In this document: in pieces, positions 56,766 through 64,000 of the stretch | Layout of the letters: every line of letters begins with the position of its first letter | Position numbering within the stretch: position 1 is the stretch's first letter | NCBI RefSeq assembly: GCF_014287515.2 | Contig: NZ_CP092473.1 | Coordinates: forward strand, 3,445,501-3,509,500 | Direction: 5' to 3' | DNA: 64,000 nt | Source of the DNA: Roseburia rectibacter | GTDB lineage: Bacteria > Bacillota > Clostridia > Lachnospirales > Lachnospiraceae | Notes under the pieces: model-generated | Database searches by the model: none | Seen by the model: only the letters and a program-made list of their open reading frames with translations | What the model was told of the DNA's origin: nothing | Position numbers and translations under genes: made by a program

Positions 56766-57356
56766 CTATCCTTGCAAATCATTTCTCATACCCAAAATTA
56801 AATTGTTAATATGATATACTATATCATCTTTTTTAACTCCTATATTACAATAATACTCATTATGTAACGCAACCTCGAAATGTACATAACTACTCCACAC
56901 CTCAGCAGATGCAAACAATCTCACCAAATTTTTCTTACCACTTTTATCAAACGCTTCTAACTTTTTATGTAACTCTTCCATTTCTTGCAAATATTCTTTA
57001 TGTTTCTTTATTATATACTTCCAATTACTAATCTCTGTTTCTATTTCATATATTTCTTTAGATGTATATTGTCCCACTTTCTTTATCTTTAGCCGGTCTT
57101 CTGCATCTTGTAACCTCATTTTCATAATTTCAATTTTTTGTTCCGCATTTCCACCACAATCGTAATCTTGTAAATAATCCGACTGCGCTATAAATTCATC
57201 TGTAATAGGTAATATCCCAGCCAGTTCATAATATAATCTTTTTCGTTCTTCAAAATATTTTTCTTTTTTTACATTCTTCAATGCCAAAAAAGCTCCTAAA
57301 TAGGCTGCTATAAATGATGCCACTGCCGATATTAGTGCTACAATGTAATCTTCCAT
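56766..57356 (-). CDS. Membrane-anchored coiled-coil protein, cargo gene 3
   Basis: 196 residues. One N-terminal TM helix (IVALISAVASFIAAYLGAFLAL, about 4-25), then a long charged coiled coil (about 30-140, e.g. KIEIMKMRLQDAEDRLKIKK) and a C-terminal helical part (SYVHFEVALHNEYYCNI). Topology suggests a cytoplasmic coiled coil. AT-rich, 60 bp after the DUF2971 gene, on the same strand. No family recognised. The stop is right at the transposon end. Confidence 0.55.
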   Translation of the reverse strand: MEDYIVALISAVASFIAAYLGAFLALKNVKKEKYFEERKRLYYELAGILPITDEFIAQSDYLQDYDCGGNAEQKIEIMKMRLQDAEDRLKIKKVGQYTSKEIYEIETEISNWKYIIKKHKEYLQEMEELHKKLEAFDKSGKKNLVRLFASAEVWSSYVHFEVALHNEYYCNIGVKKDDIVYHINNLILGMRNDLQG

Positions 57357-57415
57357 CTCTTATTCCTTCCGTAAATATTCTATTTTGTCAGCTTGCCTCT
57401 ATGATACTATATATA

Positions 57416-58405
57416 TCACCTTACAATATATGTAATGCTTGATTTTCTATGTTCACAATTACTGTAACCATACTTGCGTAAAAACATACCCAAATCACTT
57501 TTCCTAATCATATTGTTAGGACCGCATATTACTTCACTTATCAAATTATTATAAAACTTGTCGAACCCTAAACTTATAAAAGGAACAATATCATTTTCTT
57601 TTATATTGAAATCAATATTCGCATCCACAAACTCACTTACTTTCCTACGTGTTTCCTCTGATAAACGTCCAATCGAAGAATACTCTTTTTTATCTATTTC
57701 ATCCTTATTTAATGAATTTTTTATAAAAAGACACCACTCTTTTTCTTCTTTAAATCCATCTGCTTTAAACTTTATACTTTCTTCTATTTCAGCTATTATA
57801 TTATAGTACAACGTATCAAATATATCTTTATCAAATTCCACATCTGAATTATAAACTATATTTCTATCCTCAATTGCCCCTAAAACAATATTCACTAATT
57901 GTAATAATTCATTTGCGACATTTTTAATCCACTGGTCAAGTTCTTCTTTTGATAAATATTGTACTTTTTCCAAAGCATATCCTGTAATGTTTGAAGTATC
58001 TGTAAATTCCAATAATTCATGTACATTGAATCCTAAACATATTCCCCTTCCGTCATCCGCATATCCTCTCCATTGACTTAACAAATCCCCCTCTTCTGAA
58101 AGACATATTACAAAAGTAGATATTGTTCCATCTTCAAATTCTCTTTCTATTCTTTCCCTTAATTCTTTTACTAAAATACCAAATCCTTCTCTTCCTTCTT
58201 TTTCTTTATAAGTAAACTCATAACTAAATCCATCATAACTATTTATCATCTCATTGAAAAGTCTCGGAAAACAAATACTCATTTCATTCACATCATTGCT
58301 TTTGGTAATATCCGATAATCTAAAATTTTTATATTTTAATATGCTTATAGCTTTTTCCATGCTTGCATAATGGTATAATATTGATGGATATTTTGTATCT
58401 TTCAT
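57416..58405 (-). CDS. DUF2971 family protein, cargo gene 2
   Basis: 329 residues from ATG 58405 (AAGGAAG upstream). Family motifs: LYHYASMEKAISILKYKNFRLSDITKSNDVNEM near 11-43, FVICLSEEGDLLSQWRGYADDGRGICLGF near 100-128, and SEVICGPNN near 294. DUF2971 proteins occur often in mobile and defence-like loci; their activity is not settled. It is the middle gene of a three-gene AT-rich operon, 24 bp after the HTH-fused gene. Confidence 0.8.
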   Translation of the reverse strand: MKDTKYPSILYHYASMEKAISILKYKNFRLSDITKSNDVNEMSICFPRLFNEMINSYDGFSYEFTYKEKEGREGFGILVKELRERIEREFEDGTISTFVICLSEEGDLLSQWRGYADDGRGICLGFNVHELLEFTDTSNITGYALEKVQYLSKEELDQWIKNVANELLQLVNIVLGAIEDRNIVYNSDVEFDKDIFDTLYYNIIAEIEESIKFKADGFKEEKEWCLFIKNSLNKDEIDKKEYSSIGRLSEETRRKVSEFVDANIDFNIKENDIVPFISLGFDKFYNNLISEVICGPNNMIRKSDLGMFLRKYGYSNCEHRKSSITYIVR

Positions 58406-58429
58406 TTGTATCTTCCTTTCTCTCACAAA

Positions 58430-59839
58430 TTACACATCTCTTTTATGTCTGTAAAACCCATCTACAAATTTTACAATATCATTTATAGAATATGTTCCCT
58501 GCAAAATTCCATCCATAAACATTTTCATAATACTGTCATTTTTTGTTTCATTAATCGGATTAAATTGTGCGCATATAATGAAATTATATGGTGTCAAATA
58601 TCTTATTCTAAGTTTAGCTTCATTCCCCATATCAACAACTTTTCCATCTATCACTGCTGCCCCATCATCATATTCTGCTCTTGTCACATTTTTTCCATTA
58701 TATACTGCATACTCTTCATGATATTCTCCATATCTTCTTATATGTTCAGCTATATCCTCCTCACTCATTTCTTGATATAATCCAGTAGCCTTTTCTGGTT
58801 TAGCTTCCACATAAACAAATTTTTTATAATACTCCAAAGATGCATAAATTACAATTCTATTTATTTCTATTTCATTGCAATTCATCAAAAATTTAGTTTT
58901 TGATAATCTTACAAATTTGTCTATATGTAGGTTAGCACTTCCTCTAAACCACCAAATTGGACTTGTTAATCCTTCTTTTTTCAATGGACTTCTTAAAAGA
59001 ATCTCTAATCTATTAACACATTCTTGTGGTTCATTGAACTCTTTCATACCTCTTACTCCTGGAAATGCCTTTCCAAATCTATAATCAAAAAAGGATGTTG
59101 AGCTATCAAATGAATCAATATCATCATATTTTTCACCCAATACATTACCTAAGTTTTCAGTAATCAATCTCTTATCATTTTCACTATCAATTCTATCTTG
59201 TTCCCCTAAACCTTCTTTTATAAAATTTTGAACTTTTTGAAAATCCTCGTCCCAAAATCTTGAATTTCGCTCTATAGAATCCGATGACAAATTCAGAAAA
59301 TCATCAACAAAACCTCTCGCCACTTTAAATTTTTGAACTTTTTTAGGTGCAATGCTACCGTTATATAAATCTATAAATTGTTGCTCTGTAGCTTCATATG
59401 CGTTAAAATCCAATTTTTTTATTTTAGCGGATTCTCTTACAAATCTATAAAATTCTATTAACTTGGTTTTCCCACCATTTCCTACATCTGAATTCAAAAT
59501 ATATCTTTTGGGATATATTTCATAGCAAAATTCACTTTTCTTTTTTATTATACATGCATACCTTCTTTGTTCATACTCTCCAATAACAATAACAAATTTC
59601 TCTATGTCCATTAAATTTTCTTCTCTTAATATATCCATCGGGTTGTTTCCAAAAATCTTAACATTGGATAGGAATGGACATTCTCCTTGCCCGTATAACA
59701 TCCATTCTTTATTAACACCGAACGCTTCACTAAATTTCTGCTTAAAATTATCATCCGGTTCAATGCCATTGTTTAAATAACATTTTAATCTGAATATTAC
59801 GGTGCGGCGGAGCCGCCTGTCCGGTGTGGCGAGAGCCAC
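58430..59839 (-). CDS. HTH-fused protein of unknown function, N-terminus replaced by IS21, cargo gene 1
   Basis: The frame begins inside the IS21 end (first about 13 residues, MALATPDRRLRR, are IS sequence). Native sequence starts VIFRLKCYLNNGIEPDDNFKQKFSEAFGVNKEWMLYGQGECPF, the second half of a Xre-type HTH domain. This is followed by about 400 residues without a recognised family, including IWWFRGSANLHIDKFVRLSKTKF, ASLEYYKKFVYVEAKPE and LRIRYLTPYNFIICAQFNP. The HTH recognition half is probably lost and the promoter is replaced by the IS. The gene is otherwise intact. Confidence 0.6.
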   Translation of the reverse strand: MALATPDRRLRRTVIFRLKCYLNNGIEPDDNFKQKFSEAFGVNKEWMLYGQGECPFLSNVKIFGNNPMDILREENLMDIEKFVIVIGEYEQRRYACIIKKKSEFCYEIYPKRYILNSDVGNGGKTKLIEFYRFVRESAKIKKLDFNAYEATEQQFIDLYNGSIAPKKVQKFKVARGFVDDFLNLSSDSIERNSRFWDEDFQKVQNFIKEGLGEQDRIDSENDKRLITENLGNVLGEKYDDIDSFDSSTSFFDYRFGKAFPGVRGMKEFNEPQECVNRLEILLRSPLKKEGLTSPIWWFRGSANLHIDKFVRLSKTKFLMNCNEIEINRIVIYASLEYYKKFVYVEAKPEKATGLYQEMSEEDIAEHIRRYGEYHEEYAVYNGKNVTRAEYDDGAAVIDGKVVDMGNEAKLRIRYLTPYNFIICAQFNPINETKNDSIMKMFMDGILQGTYSINDIVKFVDGFYRHKRDV

Positions 59840-59882
59840 CTGTCCGGACTAACGGAGCCACTCCGTTCTCTGTAGTGATAAG

Positions 59883-60659
59883 TTACTTTGCCATTGCAGG
59901 ATCTAATCCATATACCTCTCGCATAGAGAGATCTTTGGATGGATCAATGCTTTCAATATCGATTTTATATGAGTCATACGTTATACGATCCATAATGGCA
60001 TCTGCCAGGGTACTTTCACCGCCACAGATTTGTTGGTACCATTCACTTTCGCGGAACTGCGAGCAAAAGATCGTGGATGATTTCTTGCGTCTTTTGTGTA
60101 TCAGTTCAAAAAGGTTTCTGGCTTCAGCTTCCGTCAGTTTGAGGAGAAGCCACTCGTCAATGATCAGTACTACTGGCTTGGTGTACTTCTTCAGGACAGT
60201 TGAAAAAGTTCCGCTGTCTCTGGCAGCCTGTAAGTCCAGTAATAAATCAGGAAGCCGCACATACCGTACTGTGTAGTAGTGTTTGCAGGCCTCCATGCCA
60301 AAAGCACAGGCCATATAAGTTTTACCACTTCCGGTGGCACCTGTAATGAAGATGTTCCTGTATTCTGTAATGTATTCGCAAGTTGCCAGACGGCTGATCA
60401 GTGCTTTGTTCAGTTTCCGACCGGACTGGTAATCAATTGCTGCAATGCTGGCATCCGGCTGTTCGAACTCAGCCTGCCGGATCAGTCTTTTCAACCGGTT
60501 ATTTTTGCGATTGCTGTACTCGATATCAACAAGCATACCGAAGCGGTCCTCGAACGGCACTTCCTTCATTGTAGGATCATCCATCTGGATACGGAATGCA
60601 TCTGCCATAGCGGTCAGGCGCATTTCGATAAGTTTATCGATTGTACTTTGATTTGTCAT
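59883..60659 (-). CDS. istB: IS21 helper ATPase
   Basis: 258 residues of the IstB/DnaC-like AAA+ type: MRLTAMADAFRIQM, FGMLVDIEYSNRKNNRLKRLIRQA, Walker A FITGATGSGKTYMACAFG (about 102-119), Walker B VVLIIDEWLL. It promotes transposition together with IstA. Overlaps istA by 4 bp. Seems intact. Confidence 0.95.
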   Translation of the reverse strand: MTNQSTIDKLIEMRLTAMADAFRIQMDDPTMKEVPFEDRFGMLVDIEYSNRKNNRLKRLIRQAEFEQPDASIAAIDYQSGRKLNKALISRLATCEYITEYRNIFITGATGSGKTYMACAFGMEACKHYYTVRYVRLPDLLLDLQAARDSGTFSTVLKKYTKPVVLIIDEWLLLKLTEAEARNLFELIHKRRKKSSTIFCSQFRESEWYQQICGGESTLADAIMDRITYDSYKIDIESIDPSKDLSMREVYGLDPAMAK

Positions 60660-62212
60660 GATCGTTTACCTCCATAGTATCTGGCACCTCTTGTGATGCC
60701 ATGTGGCTTTTCAACAGTCTGAGATTCCTTTGATGCATTCGATATGTCATCTGGTGAGTCTTTCATTGCAGCCAATAGATTTTTGATACTTTTATAGCTG
60801 GGTTTAGCAGAATAAGAAAGTGCTTTGGCACAGACCTGTTCCAGTTTTTCAGGCGAATATTTCTCTGCCAGTTTTAACAATCCCATACAGCTTCTATAGG
60901 ATTGTTGTTCAACCCTGCCGGAGGTAAGTATTGCATCGACAACCTTACTTGTGTTAATTCCAATCGAATCTGCCCATTTGCGGAACCTGTCGCCGTTCCA
61001 TTCCAGATATTTCTGGTGTTCCTGCGGCATATGTTCCGTCACAGTGGAATACTGGCCGCTCCTTCCGTGAAGTCTCCTATGAGAGGCAATTCGATTGTGA
61101 TTATAAAATATTTCAACCGTTGTATCTGTTATACGCACATCTACCTTATTTTTGATATACTGATAAGGCACGGAGTAGTACATCTTGTCTACTGCGATGT
61201 GATAGTTGAACTGGACAGTGGCTTGTTTCCACTCAGCCAGTTCAAAGGGTGTAGCAGGCAACGGAGCCAGTAACGGCATTTCTTCCCCAAGAAATAAACT
61301 GAGCCTGCTGCATTCCTTTTTCTGGAATTTACGAGCATTGTAGGCATTCAGTTTTTCCCGGATAGAATCATTTAATTCTGCAAGCGAGAAAAACTGTTCA
61401 TTACGAAGGGCTGCAGTTATCCAAGTAGATATCTTTCCTACAGATCCTTCTACATTTGGTTTATCCTTGGGTTTCCGGACTCTGGCCGGAATGATGGCAA
61501 GATTATAGTGTTCTGCCATCTCATGGTAAGTTGTGTTTAATGACGTGGTATACCAGTCGCTCTTTTCATGATTCACTGCTGTTGTGCAGTTATCGGAGAC
61601 AAGCATGGGTGTTACACCGCCAAAGAAATCGAACATCTGGACATGAGCTTTAATCCAGTTGCTTGTTTTCTCATTCATGTATGCTTTTACAAAAGCATAC
61701 TGGCTGTAAGTCAGTACCCCTACAAAGATCCATGCCTCTGTGATCTCTCCGGTGTCCGGATCAAAGATGTGGGCGGGATCACCTGCCCAGTCAACTTCAA
61801 TCTGTTCACCAGGCTTTCTCGGGATATGCATGGTAGCCCTGCGTTTCTCTTCATCCTTTTGGATGTAGTAGCAGAACTGGGAATACATGAGCGGCTCTTC
61901 GTTGCTCATACGGCACTCCTCACAGTATTCTACCCAGAGAAGCTTTTTGTTGACTCCATTTCGCAGAAGTTCTTTGCGAATGTAGTCAAAGTCAGGCATG
62001 CGTTTATTTGTTACTGACTTATCCTTTGGGAACATAAGCTCCTCAAGTGCGCTGTCGGTCATGTCAAAATCCAGCGGCCATGAAATATTTATTTCCGCTG
62101 CCTTTTTCAAAACCTTGGCGACTGTGTTCCTGGATACACCGCAGCTCTGTGCGATGTTCCGTTCGCTGAATCCTAAGCTCTGCAAGCGTAGGATTTCACG
62201 ATACTTGGTCAT
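60656..62212 (-). CDS. istA: IS21 transposase
   Basis: 518 residues. N-terminal HTH (ILRLQSLGFSERNIAQSCGVSRNTVAKVLK, about 6-35), then an rve-type DDE catalytic core: Asp in IEVDWAGDPAHIFD, Asp in PMLVSDNCTTAV, Glu in KPKDKPNVEGSVG. The C-terminal part binds IstB. A GGAGG precedes ATG 62212. No damage seen, so the element may be active. Confidence 0.95.
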   Translation of the reverse strand: MTKYREILRLQSLGFSERNIAQSCGVSRNTVAKVLKKAAEINISWPLDFDMTDSALEELMFPKDKSVTNKRMPDFDYIRKELLRNGVNKKLLWVEYCEECRMSNEEPLMYSQFCYYIQKDEEKRRATMHIPRKPGEQIEVDWAGDPAHIFDPDTGEITEAWIFVGVLTYSQYAFVKAYMNEKTSNWIKAHVQMFDFFGGVTPMLVSDNCTTAVNHEKSDWYTTSLNTTYHEMAEHYNLAIIPARVRKPKDKPNVEGSVGKISTWITAALRNEQFFSLAELNDSIREKLNAYNARKFQKKECSRLSLFLGEEMPLLAPLPATPFELAEWKQATVQFNYHIAVDKMYYSVPYQYIKNKVDVRITDTTVEIFYNHNRIASHRRLHGRSGQYSTVTEHMPQEHQKYLEWNGDRFRKWADSIGINTSKVVDAILTSGRVEQQSYRSCMGLLKLAEKYSPEKLEQVCAKALSYSAKPSYKSIKNLLAAMKDSPDDISNASKESQTVEKPHGITRGARYYGGKRS

Positions 62213-62386
62213 AATTGTGACCTCCTTTACCTGTATTCACACCAATGGTGTGAATACAGGTAAAGGAAATATATGTAATAGAGCGTTTAAATGTGGCTCT
62301 GAATTACCGGAATATGTGGCTCTCATTCTCCGGAATGGTGGCTCCCAAAGTCCGGACAGGTGGCTCAGAGAGCTCCGGAATAATCA

Positions 62387-62725
62387 AATGGTGGAATGAT
62401 TCTTGGTGAAATAGGTGATATTCACCGTTTCTCCAATCCAAACAAGCTGCTTGCTTTTGCTGGTCTGGATCCTTCTGTTTATCAGTCTGGTAACTTTCAG
62501 GCTAAGACAACAAGGATGTCCAAACGTGGCTCTCGTGTATTACGATATACCCTTGTAAATGCAGCTTGGAACGTTGTCAGAAACAACGCAACCTTCAAGG
62601 CTTATTATGATGCCAAGAGGGCTGAAGGCCGGTCTCATTACAATGCACTTGGGCATTGTTCCGGCAAACTTGTCAGAGTCATCTGGAAGATGCTCACCGA
62701 CAATGTCGAATTTAACCTCAAATAA
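62387..62725 (+). pseudogene. IS110-family transposase, C-terminal fragment
   Basis: Reads GGMILGEIGDIHRFSNPNKLLAFAGLDPSVYQSGNF, then KRGSRVLRYTLVNAAWNVVRNNATFKAYYDAKRAEG and HYNALGHCSGKLVRVIWKML, the Transposase_20 domain with its catalytic serine region. The N-terminal DEDD domain is missing because the IS21 right end lies directly upstream. 62726-62894 has only the AT-rich end of this IS. Confidence 0.85.
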
Positions 62726-63038
62726 GAGGTCTGTATACCAATATCGATAGATTTTGAAAAAGCACCCTAAGGGAGCTCTATTAAAGTTACCCTTTTTTAC
62801 CACCGATATGAAAAAGAAATTTTTTACTAATTTATGGTTGACTTTTCATAGCTGGTATCCAAGCAATATTTCTGCAAGAAAAAGTTTTGTGGTACTAATC
62901 GTTAGTACCACGATTGCTTTCTATATACTGACTGAAATCAATTACCTTTGCAGGCTTTCTCTTAGCAGCAATCCCCAATCGTTCCATGTCTAATTTAAAA
63001 AGTTCACTCGGATATCCATACGCATCAAATCCCTCTGG

Positions 63039-63479
63039 CTAGCAAATATCTCTGTTCAGATACTCACTAAGTTCCCATTGATACTTTGCTTCTTTCTCCA
63101 GCTTCTTACCAAAATACTGTGCATCCATTACCATTCTGTTAATGCCACCAACCGATTTCCTACCATGAGTTTTTGTTACAGTTGTATCGCCTGACATTTT
63201 AAAATACTGCCCTATCTGATCCTCGGAATATCCCATTTCCTGCATCACGCCATAAATCACGCGGCTGATATACATTGCATAGTAATTCCAGTTTCTTGGT
63301 TCAATATCTGTCATTGCTATTGTATAACGATTACTGGCATTTACAATAAACAAGACATTTCTTCCTTTTATTTTCGTCAAATGTGTGTCCCAGCAGAACA
63401 CAAGTGAAACAACTTTGCTTTCTGCAATCTTTGTGGTTTTTAGTCGATCTTGAACTGCCTTTGTTGCACCAATCTCCAT
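63039..63479 (-). CDS. DUF6933-type protein, shortened by an in-frame TAG
   Basis: 146 residues from ATG 63479 (AGGTG upstream; a GTG at 63488 is possible). IGATKAVQDRLK, then VSLVFCWDTHLTKIKGRNVLFIVNASNRYTI and VTKTHGRKSVGGINRMVMDA match the DUF6933 pattern. After CTGAACAGAGATATTTGC the frame meets TAG (63039-63041). It then continues open for 47 plausible codons (PEGFDAYGYPSELFKLDMERL, KRKPAKVIDFSQYIESN) to a TAG at 62895. The original protein was probably about 195 residues. Second gene of a two-gene unit. Confidence 0.65.
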   Translation of the reverse strand: MEIGATKAVQDRLKTTKIAESKVVSLVFCWDTHLTKIKGRNVLFIVNASNRYTIAMTDIEPRNWNYYAMYISRVIYGVMQEMGYSEDQIGQYFKMSGDTTVTKTHGRKSVGGINRMVMDAQYFGKKLEKEAKYQWELSEYLNRDIC

Positions 63480-63484
63480 ATGTA

Positions 63485-63808
63485 TCACCTGCTCATTTCA
63501 AGTATTCTCTTCACTTCCAGCTGTAATTCATCACTAAAGTCTGATAAATCATCATATGTAATTACTTTCAATCTAATAAGACGAACGATATCCCATATCA
63601 CCTCTGACTTACTCATCTCCATGATAACTCCCGGATGACGCTTATCTTCTTTTATCCGTTTTTCAAGTTCCCAGAATTTCTCTGATGCAGGCTTTTTATC
63701 ATCATTCAGAAAATTTGCATACTCTTTAACAAGACCTTCCATATAATTTTCCTGCCAGCCTGATAATCTTTCTCGAAATAATTTCCAATCCTTTTTGCTT
63801 ATGTCCAT
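63485..63808 (-). CDS. Small charged helical protein (partner of the DUF6933 gene)
   Basis: 107 residues from ATG 63808 (GAGGAG upstream); upstream codons to 63898 cover the GAGACT palindromes and are not coding-like. MDISKKDWKLFRERLSGWQENYMEGL begins a soluble helical protein with KFWELEKRIKEDKRHPGVIMEMSKSEVIWDIVRLI. Homologues are often loosely named multidrug transporter, which the absence of membrane segments contradicts. It is 5 bp upstream of the DUF6933-type gene. The pair recalls a regulator/toxin-antitoxin layout, but function is unknown. Confidence 0.6.
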   Translation of the reverse strand: MDISKKDWKLFRERLSGWQENYMEGLVKEYANFLNDDKKPASEKFWELEKRIKEDKRHPGVIMEMSKSEVIWDIVRLIRLKVITYDDLSDFSDELQLEVKRILEMSR

Positions 63809-63824
63809 GATTTTGAATCTCCTC

Positions 63825-63975
63825 AGTCTCACGTTAGTCTCAACAAACAGTGTCAAAAATGAGACTGACTTGAGACTGTACTCATACAAGTAAACCACAA
63901 ATGTCGATTTTATCGCTTTTCTGCCATATTATGTAGTCTCACCAAGTCTCAAATATCATGAGACTTCGTTGAGAC
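63825..63975. repeat. GAGACT palindromes, copies 2 and 3
   Basis: Copy 2 (63825-63877): AGTCTCACGTTAGTCTCA paired with TGAGACTGACTTGAGACT. Copy 3 (63935-63975): AGTCTCACCAAGTCTCA paired with TGAGACTTCGTTGAGAC. Both lie just upstream of the 63808 start codon, in the expected promoter and operator region. Each arm holds two AGTCTCA units with a 4-bp gap, suggesting binding of a protein with repeated half-sites. Confidence 0.65.
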
Positions 63976-64000
63976 CAACTCTGGAATATCCTTGAGTGAA

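Larger units (their letters stand above)
59800..62382 (-). mobile_element. IS21-family insertion sequence (complete)
   Basis: About 2.58 kb with istA and istB overlapping by 4 bp. Both ends hold multiple short repeats of GTGGCTC ... TCCGGA: three at the left (59801-59865, as inverted copies) and four at the right (62289-62380). These are the usual multiple terminal repeats of the family. The flanks belong to different genes (HTH-fused gene on the left, IS110 transposase on the right) and no clear target duplication is seen. Confidence 0.88.

Noticed and set aside
63485..63808. Multidrug transporter annotation common for this family
   Set aside because: The protein is charged and soluble, with no membrane segment.
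63825..64000. CRISPR-like repeats (GAGACT units)
   Set aside because: Units are palindrome halves with irregular short gaps of a few bases, without spacers of constant length and without cas genes.

Overview
The window looks like the chromosome of a motile, anaerobic, low-to-moderate G+C Firmicute of the Lachnospiraceae type (Roseburia/Agathobacter-like). This rests on gene content: a ComFC-YvyF pair, an Mbl-FlhO-FlhP-FlgJ flagellar/cell-shape cluster, the CdaA-CdaR-GlmM c-di-AMP module, a flavodiiron protein, MetNIQ, C69 dipeptidase and Gram-positive style ribosome binding sites. No rRNA or tRNA gene is visible, so the genus is an inference.

1-15.5 kb (all minus strand): a long envelope cluster. 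In transcription order: ComFC, YvyF, two unidentified membrane proteins, CdaA, CdaR, GlmM, HPr, then RmlD, a GtrII-type membrane glucosyltransferase, RmlB, RmlA, RmlC, the polysaccharide-export ABC pair Wzm/Wzt and a methyltransferase-like protein cut by the window edge. Together they make c-di-AMP, glucosamine-1-P and dTDP-rhamnose, and decorate and export a rhamnose-containing surface polysaccharide. 15.6-18.5 kb (plus): a TrpXYZ-type ABC importer with a clear sigma-A promoter. 18.6-30.9 kb (minus): RecD2, FlgJ-like, FlhP, FlhO, Mbl, a candidate plus-strand small RNA, UvrA, UvrB and flavodiiron FprA behind a Fur/PerR-like dyad.

31.1-33.4 kb: two inverted copies of an approximately 365-bp self-complementary element flank a small SdpI-like membrane cassette. 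33.4-37.5 kb: metNIQ preceded by a Met/Cys-rich 38-codon leader peptide with overlapping antiterminator and terminator hairpins, and upstream of that a sigma-A promoter and a palindrome resembling the streptococcal MET-box next to a LysR gene. This looks like two-layer control of methionine uptake and is the most interesting regulatory find. 37.5-48.9 kb: YitT (frameshifted), small proteins, PfkB kinase, GltS with an orphan TAXI receptor, C69 dipeptidase, phosphatase, a GGDEF relic, MATE and MYG1.

49-53.8 kb: decayed cysteine-synthase and LanC-like genes, a chemotaxis receptor with a homopolymer frameshift, a helical protein and a UPF0158 protein. 53.8-64 kb: an accessory island with a truncated serine recombinase, an ExeA-type transposon relic, an AT-rich three-gene operon of unknown function (HTH-fused protein, DUF2971 protein, membrane coiled-coil protein), a complete IS21-family element, an IS110 fragment and a DUF6933-type two-gene module with GAGACT palindromes. 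Several frameshifts sit in T7 tracts, so assembly error must be separated from real decay.
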